A DNA stretch of 64,000 nucleotides from Isoetes taiwanensis. Taxonomy: Eukaryota > Streptophyta > Lycopodiopsida > Isoetales > Isoetaceae. Made by a program: the position numbers and the translations under genes. The notes under the pieces were generated by a model that was not told the DNA's origin, did no database searches, and saw nothing but the letters and a program-made list of their open reading frames with translations. The DNA is taken from positions 2,154,820-2,218,819 of the forward strand of contig JAJEKV010000017.1 of assembly GCA_021234155.1 (NCBI GenBank). The letters run 5' to 3'. This document shows positions 1-12,308 of this stretch, piece by piece (position 1 is the first letter of the stretch; the number at the start of each line of letters is the position of its first letter).

Positions 1-1180
1 TGTGAGCAAATGTTCTCGTGTGTATTTAGAACTAGATATGATAGAGCTTCGACAGTCCCTGTCTATCTAAAGCCACATACACATTTGGAAGTGGTGTTGA
101 GTGAAACTGAAACGGTCGTGATTAGCTCCACCGATATCAAAATTTTGGAAGCTGGTATGCAGTGGTTCAATGATCAATTGATCCTCCTCTTCTTAAGGTG
201 ATACATTCATCTGATTTGTATACATACGTTTGCAGATACATGGAATACTACGTGATGCTCCAAGGAATGAGTCATCCCTTCATTTCTTTGAATTTCTTTT
301 TCACTCGATATTGTCCAAGGACATAAATAGTTACAAAACAATAAGGAAACGTGTGAATCTAGATAAAAGCTGGAACTGAGAGGAACATATGCATTGGGAA
401 GTATGTAGGTGCATGAGTCACCTCGTACTTTCAAATCACTGTATATCTTTCTTATGTACATAATTGTTACTGTAACCTCGATTCATTTAAATGAAAATTC
501 ATATTGAATTATATGTTCTTTGTCATAAAATACGGCATCAAGTGTTCAAAAGAATTCAAATCTTCAAAAGAAATCAAGACAACTCATTCACATCTGAAGC
601 ACAAAACTTCAGATGAGTTCTGAAAATTACAGAATGGTTTTACATTTCATCCTCATCAGAAAGAACTTGGGTAAATTTCAGAAAATTTTCTCCTCATCTA
701 AAGGATCCAAAATATATATATATCCCCTCGCTTTTTACGCTTAGTTGGTGGCACGTGAAGTCCGATTGCACATAATACTATGCCTAATGCGCTCTTTATT
801 GCAAAGATCATAGCCGATGGTTGATCTATGCCTTCTTCTTGTAATACATACCTTCTATAAAGCATCTAAGAATGAGAACACAAGTATTAAGAAATAAATA
901 AAATGAGATAGATTCACCTACTTCAATGCTTTAAATTGTCTCTTCATGGACTCATGCTCCATTGAGTTGGAAGTCTTTCTCCACTATCCATTTTGGTTTT
1001 GCGCACCTCAGAATCCAAAATTCAGCACCCTCATCATTCCCTTTCGGAGCAACGACAGTAAAATTATCACCAACTCTAAGTGCCTCTCGCTAACATCGGG
1101 ATTGGAGGAGAACATGGTTTTACTTGTCCCTCCTCAATGTCAAAGATGCACATTGGAGGATGGTACAATAATTTGAAGTT
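1..1180. other. No gene recognised
   Basis: AT-rich sequence with only short, unconvincing open frames. No splice-consistent coding block, RNA gene or repeat was recognised. Confidence 0.4.
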
Positions 1181-1181
1181 T

Positions 1182-2002
1182 TCAATCATCAACATAGTGC
1201 TTGTTCACACAACTGTCCCACATGCCATCCAAGCAATAGTTGCAGAAGCATGAAAGTTCCCTCATGTGCAACTGCAATAGAGATTCAGAATTTAATGCAT
1301 GTACACAATGGATCTGCCTAGTGTTCAAAATCCTTTCTGCACCCCATGCTTTCTTTCTATCTATATCCTCCACCTTGACTTCCCAAAAGAACCTTTTTAT
1401 ATTTTTCCTCTTGCTGATTTCAGATGTGTTCATCCACTCGGATGTTCCACAAATAAACATCTTTTCAGCAACTTCTACCACCATGAGCATTATCCAATTT
1501 TATGTTGTCAGATTTCAATTGCGCTTGTCTTAACCATCTCTTCAACTCAACAAAGCCTTTTGCCATCGTGTTCACCTTTCCCATGGTTAGAACCAAAAAA
1601 TTCCACATCATATAGACTTCATTGTCGCTTTTGTGTACTTAGCCACAAAGTAAAATGGTCTAGAAGCCTTGAATTGAGATGCTGCACCATCTGAAAACAC
1701 ATAACGTCTCTTTAACACCCTTCCTTTCTGCTCCAGATATTTGTGGTGCTTCATGAAGCGTTGTTGCACCTAACAAAGTATCGTGGTTCCCCTATCATCT
1801 GATATATAGTAATGTGTTTGATAATCTCATCTGCCACTGAGTCATACTGATATATTTTTTGAATCAAAATAGTAATCTGGTTATTGACCCAGCGCATCGA
1901 CTGCATCTCCTCTTGTTCCTTGAATGTATAGTTCGCCCTCCCGCAATATAAAACAAATTGTGCAAACTTAATGGGGACGAACATTGATTGGATTATGAAC
2001 AT
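1182..2002 (-). pseudogene. Degenerate transposase-like relic (HGKG...DG family)
   Basis: Read on the minus strand, three frames connect into one decayed protein. From about 1700 downward there is SDGAASQFK-like sequence (I read DGAASQFKASRPFYF), then EFFGSNHGKGEHDG, then LKRWLRQAQLKSDN and, at 1182-1490, a Cys-rich tail containing ELSCFCNYCLDGMWDSC. I have seen this order (an acidic DGAAxQFK motif, a G-HGK-DG motif, then a CxC-CxxC tail) in unnamed transposon-like proteins of animals and plants; the family name is not known to me. Stops and frameshifts near 1545 and 1620 show that it is dead. The start of the gene was not found. Confidence 0.5.
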
Positions 2003-2842
2003 TGCTTAGGGAAATGGGGTACAAATGAATACTTTTCCAAACTAGAGGATATTTGTTTACAAAATCACAAATGGGGGATTGGCCAAAAAATATAAGAGGA
2101 TATAAGGGATTGTGGCAAATACCCATATATTAAAAGCATTTCCATTGCCCATTTCTTATAAGAAATGGGGGATTTTTAGGGTTTTCCTCGGGGGCATTTT
2201 GAGAAGGATGTGGGCATCATTTTTTTTCTTGGCAAGATATTTTGATTTTTTTTAATAGAAAAACCAGTAGAAGACCTCGTTTCAGGCTCCACAATAGCTG
2301 GATAGGAAGGATTCAAATGCATATGCTGTGATTGTTGGTGTTGATTGTAAATGGAAATATAATTTATATCATCTTCCATCGTTGGTTCGATTCCATTATT
2401 CAAGGTAAACATTTTCAACTGATCCAACTAATCTTCGATGATTCAGTGCTTGACAACACTTGGACCATGTTTTACAAAGGACCAATATGTTATAATATGT
2501 TGGTGCATTGGATGGTCACAAACGAAGACTTTGATACCACGAGAAAAATACAATGGCATGATACAAATCCAATACTTCCTGCAATTGTTTGTGACTCCAT
2601 GATATATCAACATTATAAATTTTACATCTATACATACTCTCCTGAATGTGATCATATTAAATTCAAGTCTATTGTGTCTTATATTTAAATATAAATATGG
2701 CATCTATATACACGTTCTGGAAATGGCATTGTTGTCTTATTTACAAATAGAACTCAATGATTATATTGAATTGAATTTATCGTCCACGAAGACCAATCGG
2801 CCATGGGACCTAGCTGTTACACAAAATGTAAGGATTGTAATC
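2003..2842. other. Intergenic, nothing recognised
   Basis: AT-rich DNA between the transposase-like relic and the end of the exostosin gene. Short open frames on both strands show no family resemblance. It may contain the 3' UTR of the exostosin-family gene. Confidence 0.4.
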
Positions 2843-2845
2843 CAA

Positions 2846-4221
2846 TTAGAATGCAGAGAAGGCTCCCATAAATCTGGCTTTGAGGGCTCTAATGGAACTT
2901 TCCAAGAGAAGCTCATTGGATGCATAGTAACTCTCATAAATATGCAAGCAATTTACTTGTCTTCTCTCTACGTCCTCCTTATTCATAGACCTAAGAGTGG
3001 GAACAATCCGGTGCATCTCCCCAGAAGGGAATTGCAACAAACATAGATGCCATTGTATTAAGGCATCGAAAGGTTTCACATAATTATCTACTATGATAAT
3101 GGGGATTACCGCACTCGCACCTCCAAAAGTCTATAAGAATTGGGTTGGATGCCTGCAGGACAAAGACCAAAAGTAGTATTCATGAGCATCTTGAAGCTAT
3201 AATTAGCATACACCTTTTCATCCTCATCACAAAAGGCACCCAAGGATGCATCTTTTCTTATGTTCTCTTGGACTATAGGATGGCTACATGATGTAGCCAC
3301 AATAATGTCCTTGCCATTATGCATTTCTCGAAATGAAGGCAAGCTTCTAAGTGTACCTTCTTCATTCCCCACATAGCGCAAACCTCTAAAAGTTAGGAAG
3401 TATTGCCTCTCAAATGGCTTAATGCTTTGTAGTTCTATAAATCTTAGATATGGTGGCAAAGGAAGACTAATATCAAATCCTGACCTATGTGTAGTCTCAT
3501 GCAAATCTGAGGCCATGATTGATGCAAATCCAATCTTTTCGTCTGGTGGCCCTTTCATTCGCCATAGGTCTGCAAAAGTAATTAGTACGTGGTTCATACC
3601 TCCATTCCAAAATGGGGTGCTAAGAGGGTCAATCTTGCAAGCCCAAGAAGGACAATCTAAGAAGAAGAAGAAAAGGCAAGCCTTGTTGGGATCTGACGTG
3701 TGCCATTTTGTAGTATTGAACCCAGCAAAGTAATGAGGTGGATGATATGGTGAATCATAACTATAAACGAGCATCTCCTCCATGCCATCACAACGAGAGT
3801 AATTGAAGCAAGAGTCCATAGAGCAACGTGGAAACCTTGATGGGTAATGCCATACTTTACCTTCTGCCCACCATGGTTCCTCTTTCACAACTTTATACAC
3901 CTCTACAACTTTTTGTTCTGGGCATGCCTCTTTCATGATCTCTTTCATTGTTTCATTGCGCAATGATTCCTTACATTCCTGAGATGAGAAACTACAATTC
4001 ACCTTGTGATCTGCACTGGGCAATGAGTTGTTCAATTTGCAGTTGCAATCGCTGGGTCGAGATTGGAAGATGATTTGTTGTGAAGATCTCATGCCGATAG
4101 GCGAGTAGACTGATAGGGAATTGAAGAAGACAAATGTTATGATGCATACGAGCACCAGTATGGGCAAGATGTAAGAGCGGAAGGAAGGGCTCATTGTAGG
4201 TGATTGATGAAATTCAACCAT
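2846..4221 (-). CDS. Exostosin-family (GT47-like) glycosyltransferase, frameshifted
   Basis: Family members are Golgi type II membrane enzymes that transfer sugars during cell-wall polysaccharide or glycoprotein synthesis; the substrate here is unknown. The first 371 codons (from ATG at 4221) show a short cytosolic tail, one hydrophobic anchor at about residues 17-35, a luminal stem with several N-x-S/T sites, a Cys-rich segment near 130-145, PFWNGGMNHVLI near 203 and TTFGLCPAGIQPNSYRLLE near the end. That frame then runs into a stop at about 3106. A one-base shift at about 3115-3121 reopens the reading frame with VIPIIIVDNYVKPFD and continues to a stop at 2846, giving the usual C-terminal part of the exostosin domain. 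No intron with GT-AG ends fits the gap. It is therefore either a young pseudogene or a local sequence error. It lies head-to-head with the gene starting at 4903. Confidence 0.8.
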
Positions 4222-4902
4222 AGGGGGTCATATAAAAATGCACCATTTTCATTAAAACAGAGCGCAAATATCGGGTGCCCTGTGTAAAGTACTGTAAAAA
4301 ATTACACTCCCGACGACTTTAGGGCGACTTTAGCTATTTCGAACATGGCTGCATATCAGGCAACAAGTGCGATTTTTCTTGCCAGGTGCGAACTTTCTTG
4401 CCTGGTATGATGTGTTCTTGATCTTTCCGCTACCGCTTGAGTGGCTGCTATTAGAAAAAAAAGACCTGGATCATCGAGATTTGCTGAGAATGAAAAAACC
4501 ATTTTTTATTTTCTTATTGCAGGACATGCACAGAGGTGCTACGTGTTTGATATTTTTATAACCGATCAGATTGTAAGATACACCTTTATCTACCGTAAAG
4601 ATACAACTCTAGTTACGATTATCATGTGAATTTCCTACAAGTTTGATTTCCCCAGCTAATCTACAAATCTAACTAGCTGTTTCTTGAAGTTTGTAAAGCG
4701 AACCCTGTTTTACAGTGCAAAAGTTTTCTGCAAGTTGCAGGCTACTCAGTTAAGAGTACTCCAGAATTTCCGAATAATCAATCTTTGATTTTTAATAACC
4801 AAAACATCACGCCCGAAGAGGTATGCTTAGCAAGAATGTGACCCTTGATTTGCTCAACAAGCAAAAACCCTAAAATAAGGGTTTCCTGACATCTCGCCGA
4901 AG
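4222..4902. promoter_or_regulatory. Shared intergenic region of divergent gene pair
   Basis: A stretch of 681 bp separates the start codons of the minus-strand exostosin gene and the plus-strand prefoldin-like gene. It must hold both 5' UTRs and probably both promoters. I did not identify a convincing TATA box or a specific factor site. Confidence 0.4.
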
Positions 4903-6351
4903 ATGGCTGCCGGTTCTACTGCAGCTAAACAGAAGGATGATAACGCAATTGAGGTATAAAGCATCACAAAAAATTGACATTTTTCTTGGCATTCTATCAT
5001 GCTGTAAAAGCTAAACAGAGTTTCATGGTGAACCAATCTTTCCCTAGCTTTCAGAACGATTGGGTACAGAAATAGTTGTAAGGTCTGCCCTTGTGGGTTA
5101 TCTATATAATATTACGTTATTTTGGCATTTTAGCCTTAGGCATGTGATGAGAAATGGAACCTTCAAAAGATGTAATGTATCTCTAAAAGACGTAGTCCAT
5201 GTGAACATCTTATGCGGACTACTCTCTCGGCCCTCTCTTTCATGCAAAGCATTTTACTTGCTGTAGGAATGGTGATCAATGCTGCAAAAGCTTACCAGGT
5301 TACTGCTCATGAGCACAGTTTTCGTGCCAACTTCTCTAGATCTCAAAGCTTACAAATTGCTGGAGCCACAGGAGCACCAGTATGTCCCCGATTTGTGATG
5401 TTGAATCCACAATATATGTAGCTGTGGGTAGGAAAGTTGGAAAGCATTTTACGAGAGCTTTTGCAATCATGTATTATTTGTTGTGTAGTTGTGAAGGGAT
5501 ATGATAGGAAGTTGACGGAGATGGCTCTACATATATGTGACTTGATTATATTTGTCACTTTTCAGAGAGAAATGAGCTCCCATTTTTCATAGTAAAGGGT
5601 ATGGTAAAATTTATTAGTATTGACATGTTTTGTAATACAATTCAAATTCTGTAGGTTCAAAGACTACAAGTTGCTATTGCAGAATTGAGCAGTTTGCCAT
5701 CTATGAGGGTAAGGTCGGTTCCTTTTCTGCTAGTATTAAATTCTGTACGATGTCTATCCTTCACATCCGTCAGGCTTTTAGGTTTTCTAAAAAGCTCTTT
5801 GTTTAATTATGTCAGTACTAGTTAGTTTCGTTGGCATATTTTACAACATGAAATATGTTTTTCTAATTTTCATGGTCCTATGCAGGCTGTATATAGAAGA
5901 CAGGGAAACATCTTTTTCCGAACACAGATCAAAACGGCCTTGGATCGCCAACAGAGTATGTTCTCTTCCCTCAGATGCTAAACTTTTTACATCTAAATGA
6001 ATTTGACTGCTTCATCCCTCAGATGCTAAACTTTTTACATCAAAATGAATATGACTGCTCTTAATCAGCTTCCTCACCCTGTCAAATTCCTAACACTGAA
6101 TAGGAAGGAGTCAGTTTAATTGCTTCCCTTTCTTTCCTCCTGGTAATGGCTTAATAAGCATAGGTTGTTGGCATCAAAGAAGCCAACAGACCAAATAGTG
6201 ACTGATACACCTTAAAATTATACTCCATTTAACACAAACATTTTTTGAAGTCATTTTTTAACATGTATAAAAGGAAACCAGATCAATTTTTTTTTATGTG
6301 ATCAATGCAGAGGATCTTGAGAAGCTAAAGGCCCAATCTTCAAAAACATGA
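4903..6351 (+). CDS. Small prefoldin-like (ASDURF-like) protein, four exons
   Basis: Exons at 4903-4953, 5655-5708, 5886-5955 and 6311-6351 join in phase across three GT-AG introns into a 71-residue protein ending in TGA. The product starts MAAGSTAAKQKDD, continues with a helix (VQRLQVAIAELSSLPSMR), then AVYRRQGNIFFRTQ, and ends with a charged helix (LEKLKAQSSKT). The VYxxQ-N-x-FF block between two amphipathic helices resembles the human prefoldin-like protein ASDURF, a subunit of the PAQosome co-chaperone complex, and small plant proteins annotated as prefoldin subunits. A role as a small prefoldin-type chaperone subunit is inferred. Every donor and acceptor is canonical and no frame damage is seen, so the gene looks functional. 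Its promoter is probably shared with the exostosin gene upstream. Confidence 0.75.
5967..6059. repeat. 45-bp tandem duplication in intron 3
   Basis: A 45-base unit at 5967-6011 is repeated at 6015-6059 with only two differences. It straddles the start of intron 3 of the prefoldin-like gene and leaves the splice sites untouched. Confidence 0.9.
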
Positions 6352-8695
6352 AACTAAGTTCATTGAAGACCATCAGCAATGGTTTTGTCATGATCGAGCC
6401 ATGGGGTTACTGTTCCTGAAACTTATGATTTTCTATGTTCTAAAATGTGTGTCAATTCAAAAAAAGATAGTTTTCATGGGGTATACTAAATCAGTGAAGA
6501 ATTTCATGGGTTATACTAAATCAGTGAAGAAGAATGCTATATGTTTAAGCATTTCAATGTGAAGATGGGATTAAGCGAGACCATTAACAACTACATATGA
6601 CCATTAACAACTACTTATGACGGATCAAGACATCATGAGCAGAACGGTCTGGTTATTATTTTTCTATGTATTGCATTGATTCAATAGTTGGGTTATACTA
6701 AAAGGAACAAGAAATGCTGGCTGTTCTGTTCTCTTCTTCCAGAAGATAAACTAAAGCTTGAAGCTGGTTGCCCAACGAACTCTTGAAGTGTAGGTTATCT
6801 TCATAACACACCAATTGCATACGCTCATGTGAGCCAGATACTAAAGATCAACAAGTATGGAAGTAATCTTATAATGAACTATGCTCCTGGCTATACATGA
6901 TAAGTAAGATTGTTTTTAGTAAGATCCACATAAGAACTTCCTATAAGATCCATGTGGGATTATTGATGTAATTCTTCCATATCATCATCATCCTATCAAT
7001 CTAGTAAAAAAGCGGTTTCATTCCTTATAAAAATATACGAAGTTTGAACATCGGGTTAAAAGTCAAGCCCCAATTTGTTGAGAATTTCCTAGTGGAACAT
7101 GTTATAAAAAATTTTCCTAGTGGAACATGTTATAAACTTCCCCGTTTTTTGTTTCGTATTTGGAATGCAATGGTGTGGAGTAAGATTTCGCTTGTGTATA
7201 GTATGGGAAACTATATATTTTAGGGGCTTTGAGGAGCTTCTTGCCATTTAGATGATCTGTGCGGAACAATATTTTATTAGAATAGAATATGCACCTGTCT
7301 TTATTCTCCTTTTCCAAGTATTATCCGCCCCTCCCCTGTGCCGCAATGGTGACAACTGCTATCAGGGTTTTCACGCTACCAGGAGACACATTCGCTTCCA
7401 TTTGTCGCTGTGGAAGAAATCTGCTGGGCTGCCGCCATGCTCCATCATGATGCCGAATTTTGTACTCTCAGTTTTCTTCAATGATGATTTGGGATGCCCG
7501 GCTATCTGTTCGAATGCCTATCTGCTCGAATCTGTTTGCTGGAGTTAGAAGCGGATGCTCCCTTCTTTTTTTTGGCTGGGGTAGCGGAGCAGAGGTATGG
7601 CGATGAAGAGGTATGGCGATGAAGGGAGGTATGGCGATGAAGGTAGGTAGAGACCAGAGAAGCCCACAGATGCTATGGCGGTTTGTGGTTTGTGGTTTAT
7701 GGCTATGGCGGCTTAGGTATGGCGCTAATTTGTGGCGGCGGCTGATGTTTGCTGTTTGAGCAGGATAAGGCAGGAGAGTAGGCAAAACTTCTTGCGGTGA
7801 GGATTGCAAAGCTTCTTGCGGTGAGGCAAAGCTTGTTGCAAAGCGTAGGTTGTTTAATAGGGCTCTGGCGGTCTGCATGGTCTACGTAGCCGGGATATGC
7901 ATGGTCTAAATGGCAAGCGATTTCTTATGGAGACCTTAGGAAATGGCAGGCCATTTTTCCTCCAAAAAGATGTTGGCCGCTGATCTGGCATCGTACCCAG
8001 GATATTATCCAGATCCACGGCTGAGATTCACCCTCACAAACCTAACCCATAATACTTGGAAAAAGCATTTATACAACCATTATCTTAAAACATGTTATAA
8101 AACTCGTTATCTTAAAACTCAAACATTTAATATTGAGTTCACCATTTGTTTTTTCGCTTAAAATTTGGGAATTTGAAAAAAAGGTTGGCCCTTGGATTTG
8201 TCTCTCTTCTTCAATTGTTGGACTCATTTGAGTTGATCACTCTCGATTTTTTTGGTTTGTTTTGCCATGTGGTAGAGCCGTCAAATGCAAAGGATAAGAA
8301 GGATAAAGATACAAGTTGTCATGCAGCATCCATTTTGATGTGCAAAGCTTCAATGCAGCAAAATTGACTGCGATGATTGAGGTGGATCCAATTTCTTATA
8401 GTAGCTGCATAGCGCAGGTTATATCTCCAGATGACTGTGTTATCCCAATCAGCTTCCCACAAGGTTGTTTTTTCTGCAAAAAAGCGCCGCTCTAATGGTA
8501 GTCCTTTGCATCAATATTTAGATAGATGAAAACTAAATTCGGTGCATGTCTGAACACATGCAACATTGTTTTGTAAAGGTCACTTCCAAATCTTTTGTCT
8601 CACGAGCAGCTTAGAACCAACAGCAGAACGACAACCCACTTAGAATGACAGCGTCACGACGAGCGAATAGCCACTTAAACGCTTCCAGGAGCGGG
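6352..8695. other. Gene-poor stretch with small tandem duplications
   Basis: No gene was recognised. There are several short direct duplications: near 6472-6535 (a unit of about 30 bases around TACTAAATCAGTGAAGAA), 7085-7136 (a unit of about 27 bases containing CCTAGTGGAACATGTTATAA), 7590-7645 (three copies of GGTATGGCGATGAAG) and 7785-7840. The first few hundred bases probably include the 3' UTR of the prefoldin-like gene. Confidence 0.5.
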
Positions 8696-8941
8696 TCATG
8701 TTTGTTCTTCTCCAACAATTACTCCTCCAATACTAAGTGTGGCCGCACCTTTGGGTAATTTGGGTCCTTCCTTTTCGTCCAACTCCTTTGGGTTTGCCTT
8801 GGGGAATTTGAGCAATTTGGTTTCTTCATCTTCATCAAGGGGTAAGATATATGCCACGTCAGATGGGGTTTCAAAACGACTCCCTGTTTTGGGTTTTAGT
8901 TGCCAACTCACCTTTGACTTCTCAACTGTGTATCTTTGCAA
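8696..8941 (-). CDS. Unassigned open frame, possible last exon
   Basis: An 82-codon frame ends in TGA at 8696. It has no in-frame ATG at its upstream end, so it can only be an internal or terminal exon, or a relic. The product is charged and hydrophilic (SDVAYILPLDEDEETKLL, then KLPKGAATLSIGGVIVGEE) with no recognised motif. Its composition is more protein-like than that of neighbouring frames. I cannot connect it to other exons. Confidence 0.2.
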   Translation of the reverse strand: MQRYTVEKSKVSWQLKPKTGSRFETPSDVAYILPLDEDEETKLLKFPKANPKELDEKEGPKLPKGAATLSIGGVIVGEEQT

Positions 8942-11679
8942 TATTTTATACTACAAAATATGGATACTTTCATTGCCAAAGCAAAAATTGGACGCAACTT
9001 GCCCACAAGCAACACATCTTCTACATTGAAACACCTTCAATTTGAACCTCATCATTTGAAAAACGAAATTGAACGAAGTTCTTATGTGTTATTTGAGCAC
9101 TGCACATATTATGCTGGGTATGTATTGATGTCACATGTAGAGCATAAATGTAATAACAATAACTTCTTAATGATATTTTGATTAGGCAACTTTAAAAAAC
9201 AAACAGTTCTAGTCCAAGCTACATAACTTTACCTATGGCCATCTTGGGGCACGTTTCTATGAGGCCGAACACACCTTAAGAAGGGAAGTCGGAGTTGGAG
9301 TCATCCTGTACCCATGCAACTAGACTTTGAAGCCTACTCTAGAGTCGAATTCATTCTTTTAGAAATAAGGAGGTATTTCTAAAATCTTCGGTATGCGGTT
9401 TTAGTTTCTAAGAGTCGAAGTTGAAATCGAGTTAAGTTCATGGGAACATGCTCTTAGCCATAAAATATAGGTGCAACTTATAGCATCACTAACTTTTTTA
9501 CCTACAATTATTTGTCAATGCTATTTACCTAATTGTCTATCTTGTTGTTCTAATTCCACAAGAATAAAGCTAAATATTGCTTTATTGAAATTCTCCCCAA
9601 TCATTCCCCTTCTTCCCCTTCTTCTAAAAGGAGAGAAAAACAAAAAACTTATCTTAACATATACAAGAATTTAGCGCCGGCGAAGCTGGCGCCTTATGGA
9701 CCACTAGGACCGAACCTAAGTGCGTGAGATGTAGAAGAAGCATCGATCCCCATGTATTAAGATATATTTATTGTAGCAAATAGAAACTCAAAAACGCCAA
9801 GGAATATTTGTACTGTGTGAAAGTGGTCAACTAAGACGTGCTTGTAATCTTCACAATTTAACGGTTGGGTAGTGGTCGTGTATTGCGTGCGGTGCAGTAT
9901 TTATGTGCTATAGTGTGTAGTGCATGTTATGTGTAGTGCATGTGCAACCTATTCTAATTGGAGCGTTAAAATGTTAGCTTATAATGAGAGTATGTGAAGT
10001 GTTGTCCATAGGTTGTATAGTGAAGGCATGAAGTTGAATTAGGATACCTATTAAATTGTACTCACCTTGGGCGGCCCCTTGTTTTTGCTATTGATTGATC
10101 TTGGGTATGCTGGTCTTCAGCACTATGTCCTTCCAATGGCAATACAGATTAATGTGCGATCACATTATTCCTATATCAATATTTTAATATGATATCATAA
10201 CATTTGACTACACTCTTGCATGAACCTTTTTATTGCGCTTGACAATGGGAGGATAGATTGGTACGAAGTACGAAGTAATAAAAGATTTAGAGCCCAGATT
10301 GTAAGAAATCCCAACAAAAGGCAAGTATCTAGCAAAAAGGTTGAGATTGCAAAAATACTGAGCTAGCATTGAATAGCAATACAAATGGGGTCGAAATACC
10401 ATTGGGTCTAGTCATAGAGCTGTTTTCTCAACCACTTCATCTTCATTTAACAGACTTCTTGTTTTTCTTGACTACTTCATCTTCATTTAGCAAACTTGCT
10501 ATTTTCGCCAATAAAAGATGACGACCAGTATTTCTAGGCTATAGTTCATCCAAGCGCTTTGTAGATGGATGCCTTCATCTACGAGTAGGTGCTTTTGCCT
10601 TATTATGCAATTGTCTCATCTGAGACATATTATCAAGCATGTTAAAGATAGTTAGTTCTATGGACCAGCTTATAAAAATCCATGGAAGCATTTAACATCC
10701 TCCAGAGAGCCACATTTTACATGCATAATTACTAATGCATGCATGTTCTCTATTTAGAGCTGGATTTCTAGCATGTGAATAAAAAATAAGTGGTCACTAC
10801 ATGTACATTGCAGCATTTTGTTTGAAAGAGTTGGAAACATAACATTTTAAAAAATCTAATTGCATTATGACAGGTTTTTTTTCAAAACTAAGTAATCATC
10901 GTAGTCCAAGAAACAATACTTCTTTGGGGCATTTGTTGGAAAAATCAAATGGCCCGGTAACGCGGACAACGCCGTCATGCCATAATATTCAACAAAGATT
11001 AATTAGAAATCTCCATCAAGCATCTCATCATCAACCACCATGTGCCATTCCTTCATGACAATGTACAACCAAGACAATCGGTCTTCTTGAGCACAATCTA
11101 ATTATTCGAGGACAGAGATCATGTCAAGGATGGAAGAATTAACCAACTTGGAAGCAATAGAAGCATCAATGGCAAAGTCGACAGTGCATAACCCATTTTC
11201 ATTCCAATCATGGCAAGCAAGACTTTTTTCAGAATCATTAAATTATGTTGCAAGTACTACTGCATTATAGACAAAAAATAAACCTCATTCCATCACATCC
11301 ATAAATATGCCTTCAATTCTTGACATAAGGAGTTCATCTTATGTAGCGATGGATGCAGGCAGGTTTTTGGCTAGGGATCTCAGAATTCCAAACTAGGTTG
11401 GATCAAAAGCATGGCAGGCAGTCGGTTTTAAAGCAGGATCCAACAGTTTCAGCAGATCCCAATATATCTAGGCAGACATTGGAAGGAATGGTACCACGAA
11501 TCAACATCTTGTTTGATGGCTTTCTTCAGGCATAACTTGCAGGCATCATACCATATTGCTTGACAATTTGGTAAGGTATGTTTTCTGATCATCATTCTGT
11601 TGCATGCCATTAAAAGTAATGTCTCATTTTAAGAAAGTCACAATTGATATTACCTCAAACGCAAGTTTATGTGATTCAT
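8942..11679. other. Intergenic, no gene recognised
   Basis: Nothing convincing on either strand. There is a short GC-rich inverted repeat near 9672-9694 (GCGCC ... GGCGC). A direct duplication of about 45 bases sits at about 10431-10505, with CTTCATCTTCATTTA in each half. Confidence 0.4.
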
Positions 11680-12308
11680 CGGCTGTGCATCCCATGGAGT
11701 TCGTCAGCTTCATCGAAAAGGCGTATCTATGTGAATGGACCAAATGAATTAGAATGTTATATTCTAAAGTTCCAGCTTTCTATTAATAAAAAACCTCACA
11801 AATCAATACAAAACATTCTGTATCTGGCCGGAAATAATGGGTAACTTCATGTTTCAGCAGATAAACTATCCTAAAGAATTGCAAGCAGAAATTTTGGTCT
11901 ATGCAAGTATTTGATAAGAATAAATATGCCAAAATATTCTTATGTACCCAAAACTTTGATGCTAAAAATTAGTTTGGTACAACCCATTGCAAAGCAACAC
12001 AGTTTTGCAATCTTTGAAAGCTTGAAGTTTGCCATAGGGCATGAATTGACAGTAAATAAATACCTCTGTATTTGTAAGCCCAACCTGCAAATTGTTTGAC
12101 GACGATTCAAGTGGAACAAATTCCTCAGAAAGACACAAATTAAACAAACACATGGATTTGGAGCCTAAAGCCGCCAACGATTTTTGATGAGGGGGCGCAT
12201 ACGCACCAAGTTATGATTGGTCAGCTCAACTGCCTTTGGATTTGCAGAAAAAGAAATGGAAGAAAAAAGAAGCAACAACGCAGCTTTCCTTGAAGTGATG
12301 TTGGCCAT
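11680..12308 (-). CDS. Weak candidate gene with signal-peptide-like start
   Basis: An ATG at 12308 opens 34 codons (to 12207) that end at a GT donor. The peptide has a basic N-terminus and the hydrophobic core AALLLLFSSISF, followed by a small-residue region, like a secretory or thylakoid-lumen targeting segment. A 21-base micro-exon candidate at 12064-12084 and another block ending near 11680 have good splice borders. However, the phases do not give a long continuous product. It could be a decayed gene or chance. Confidence 0.2.

Noticed and set aside
7468..7878. 136-codon minus-strand frame, proline- and alanine-rich.
   Set aside because: It overlaps short tandem repeats (GGTATGGCGATGAAG) and shows no motif or splice support; composition alone explains it.
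9670..9695. GC-rich inverted repeat considered as a terminator or element end.
   Set aside because: The stem is short and imperfect, with no gene beside it and no matching partner end found.
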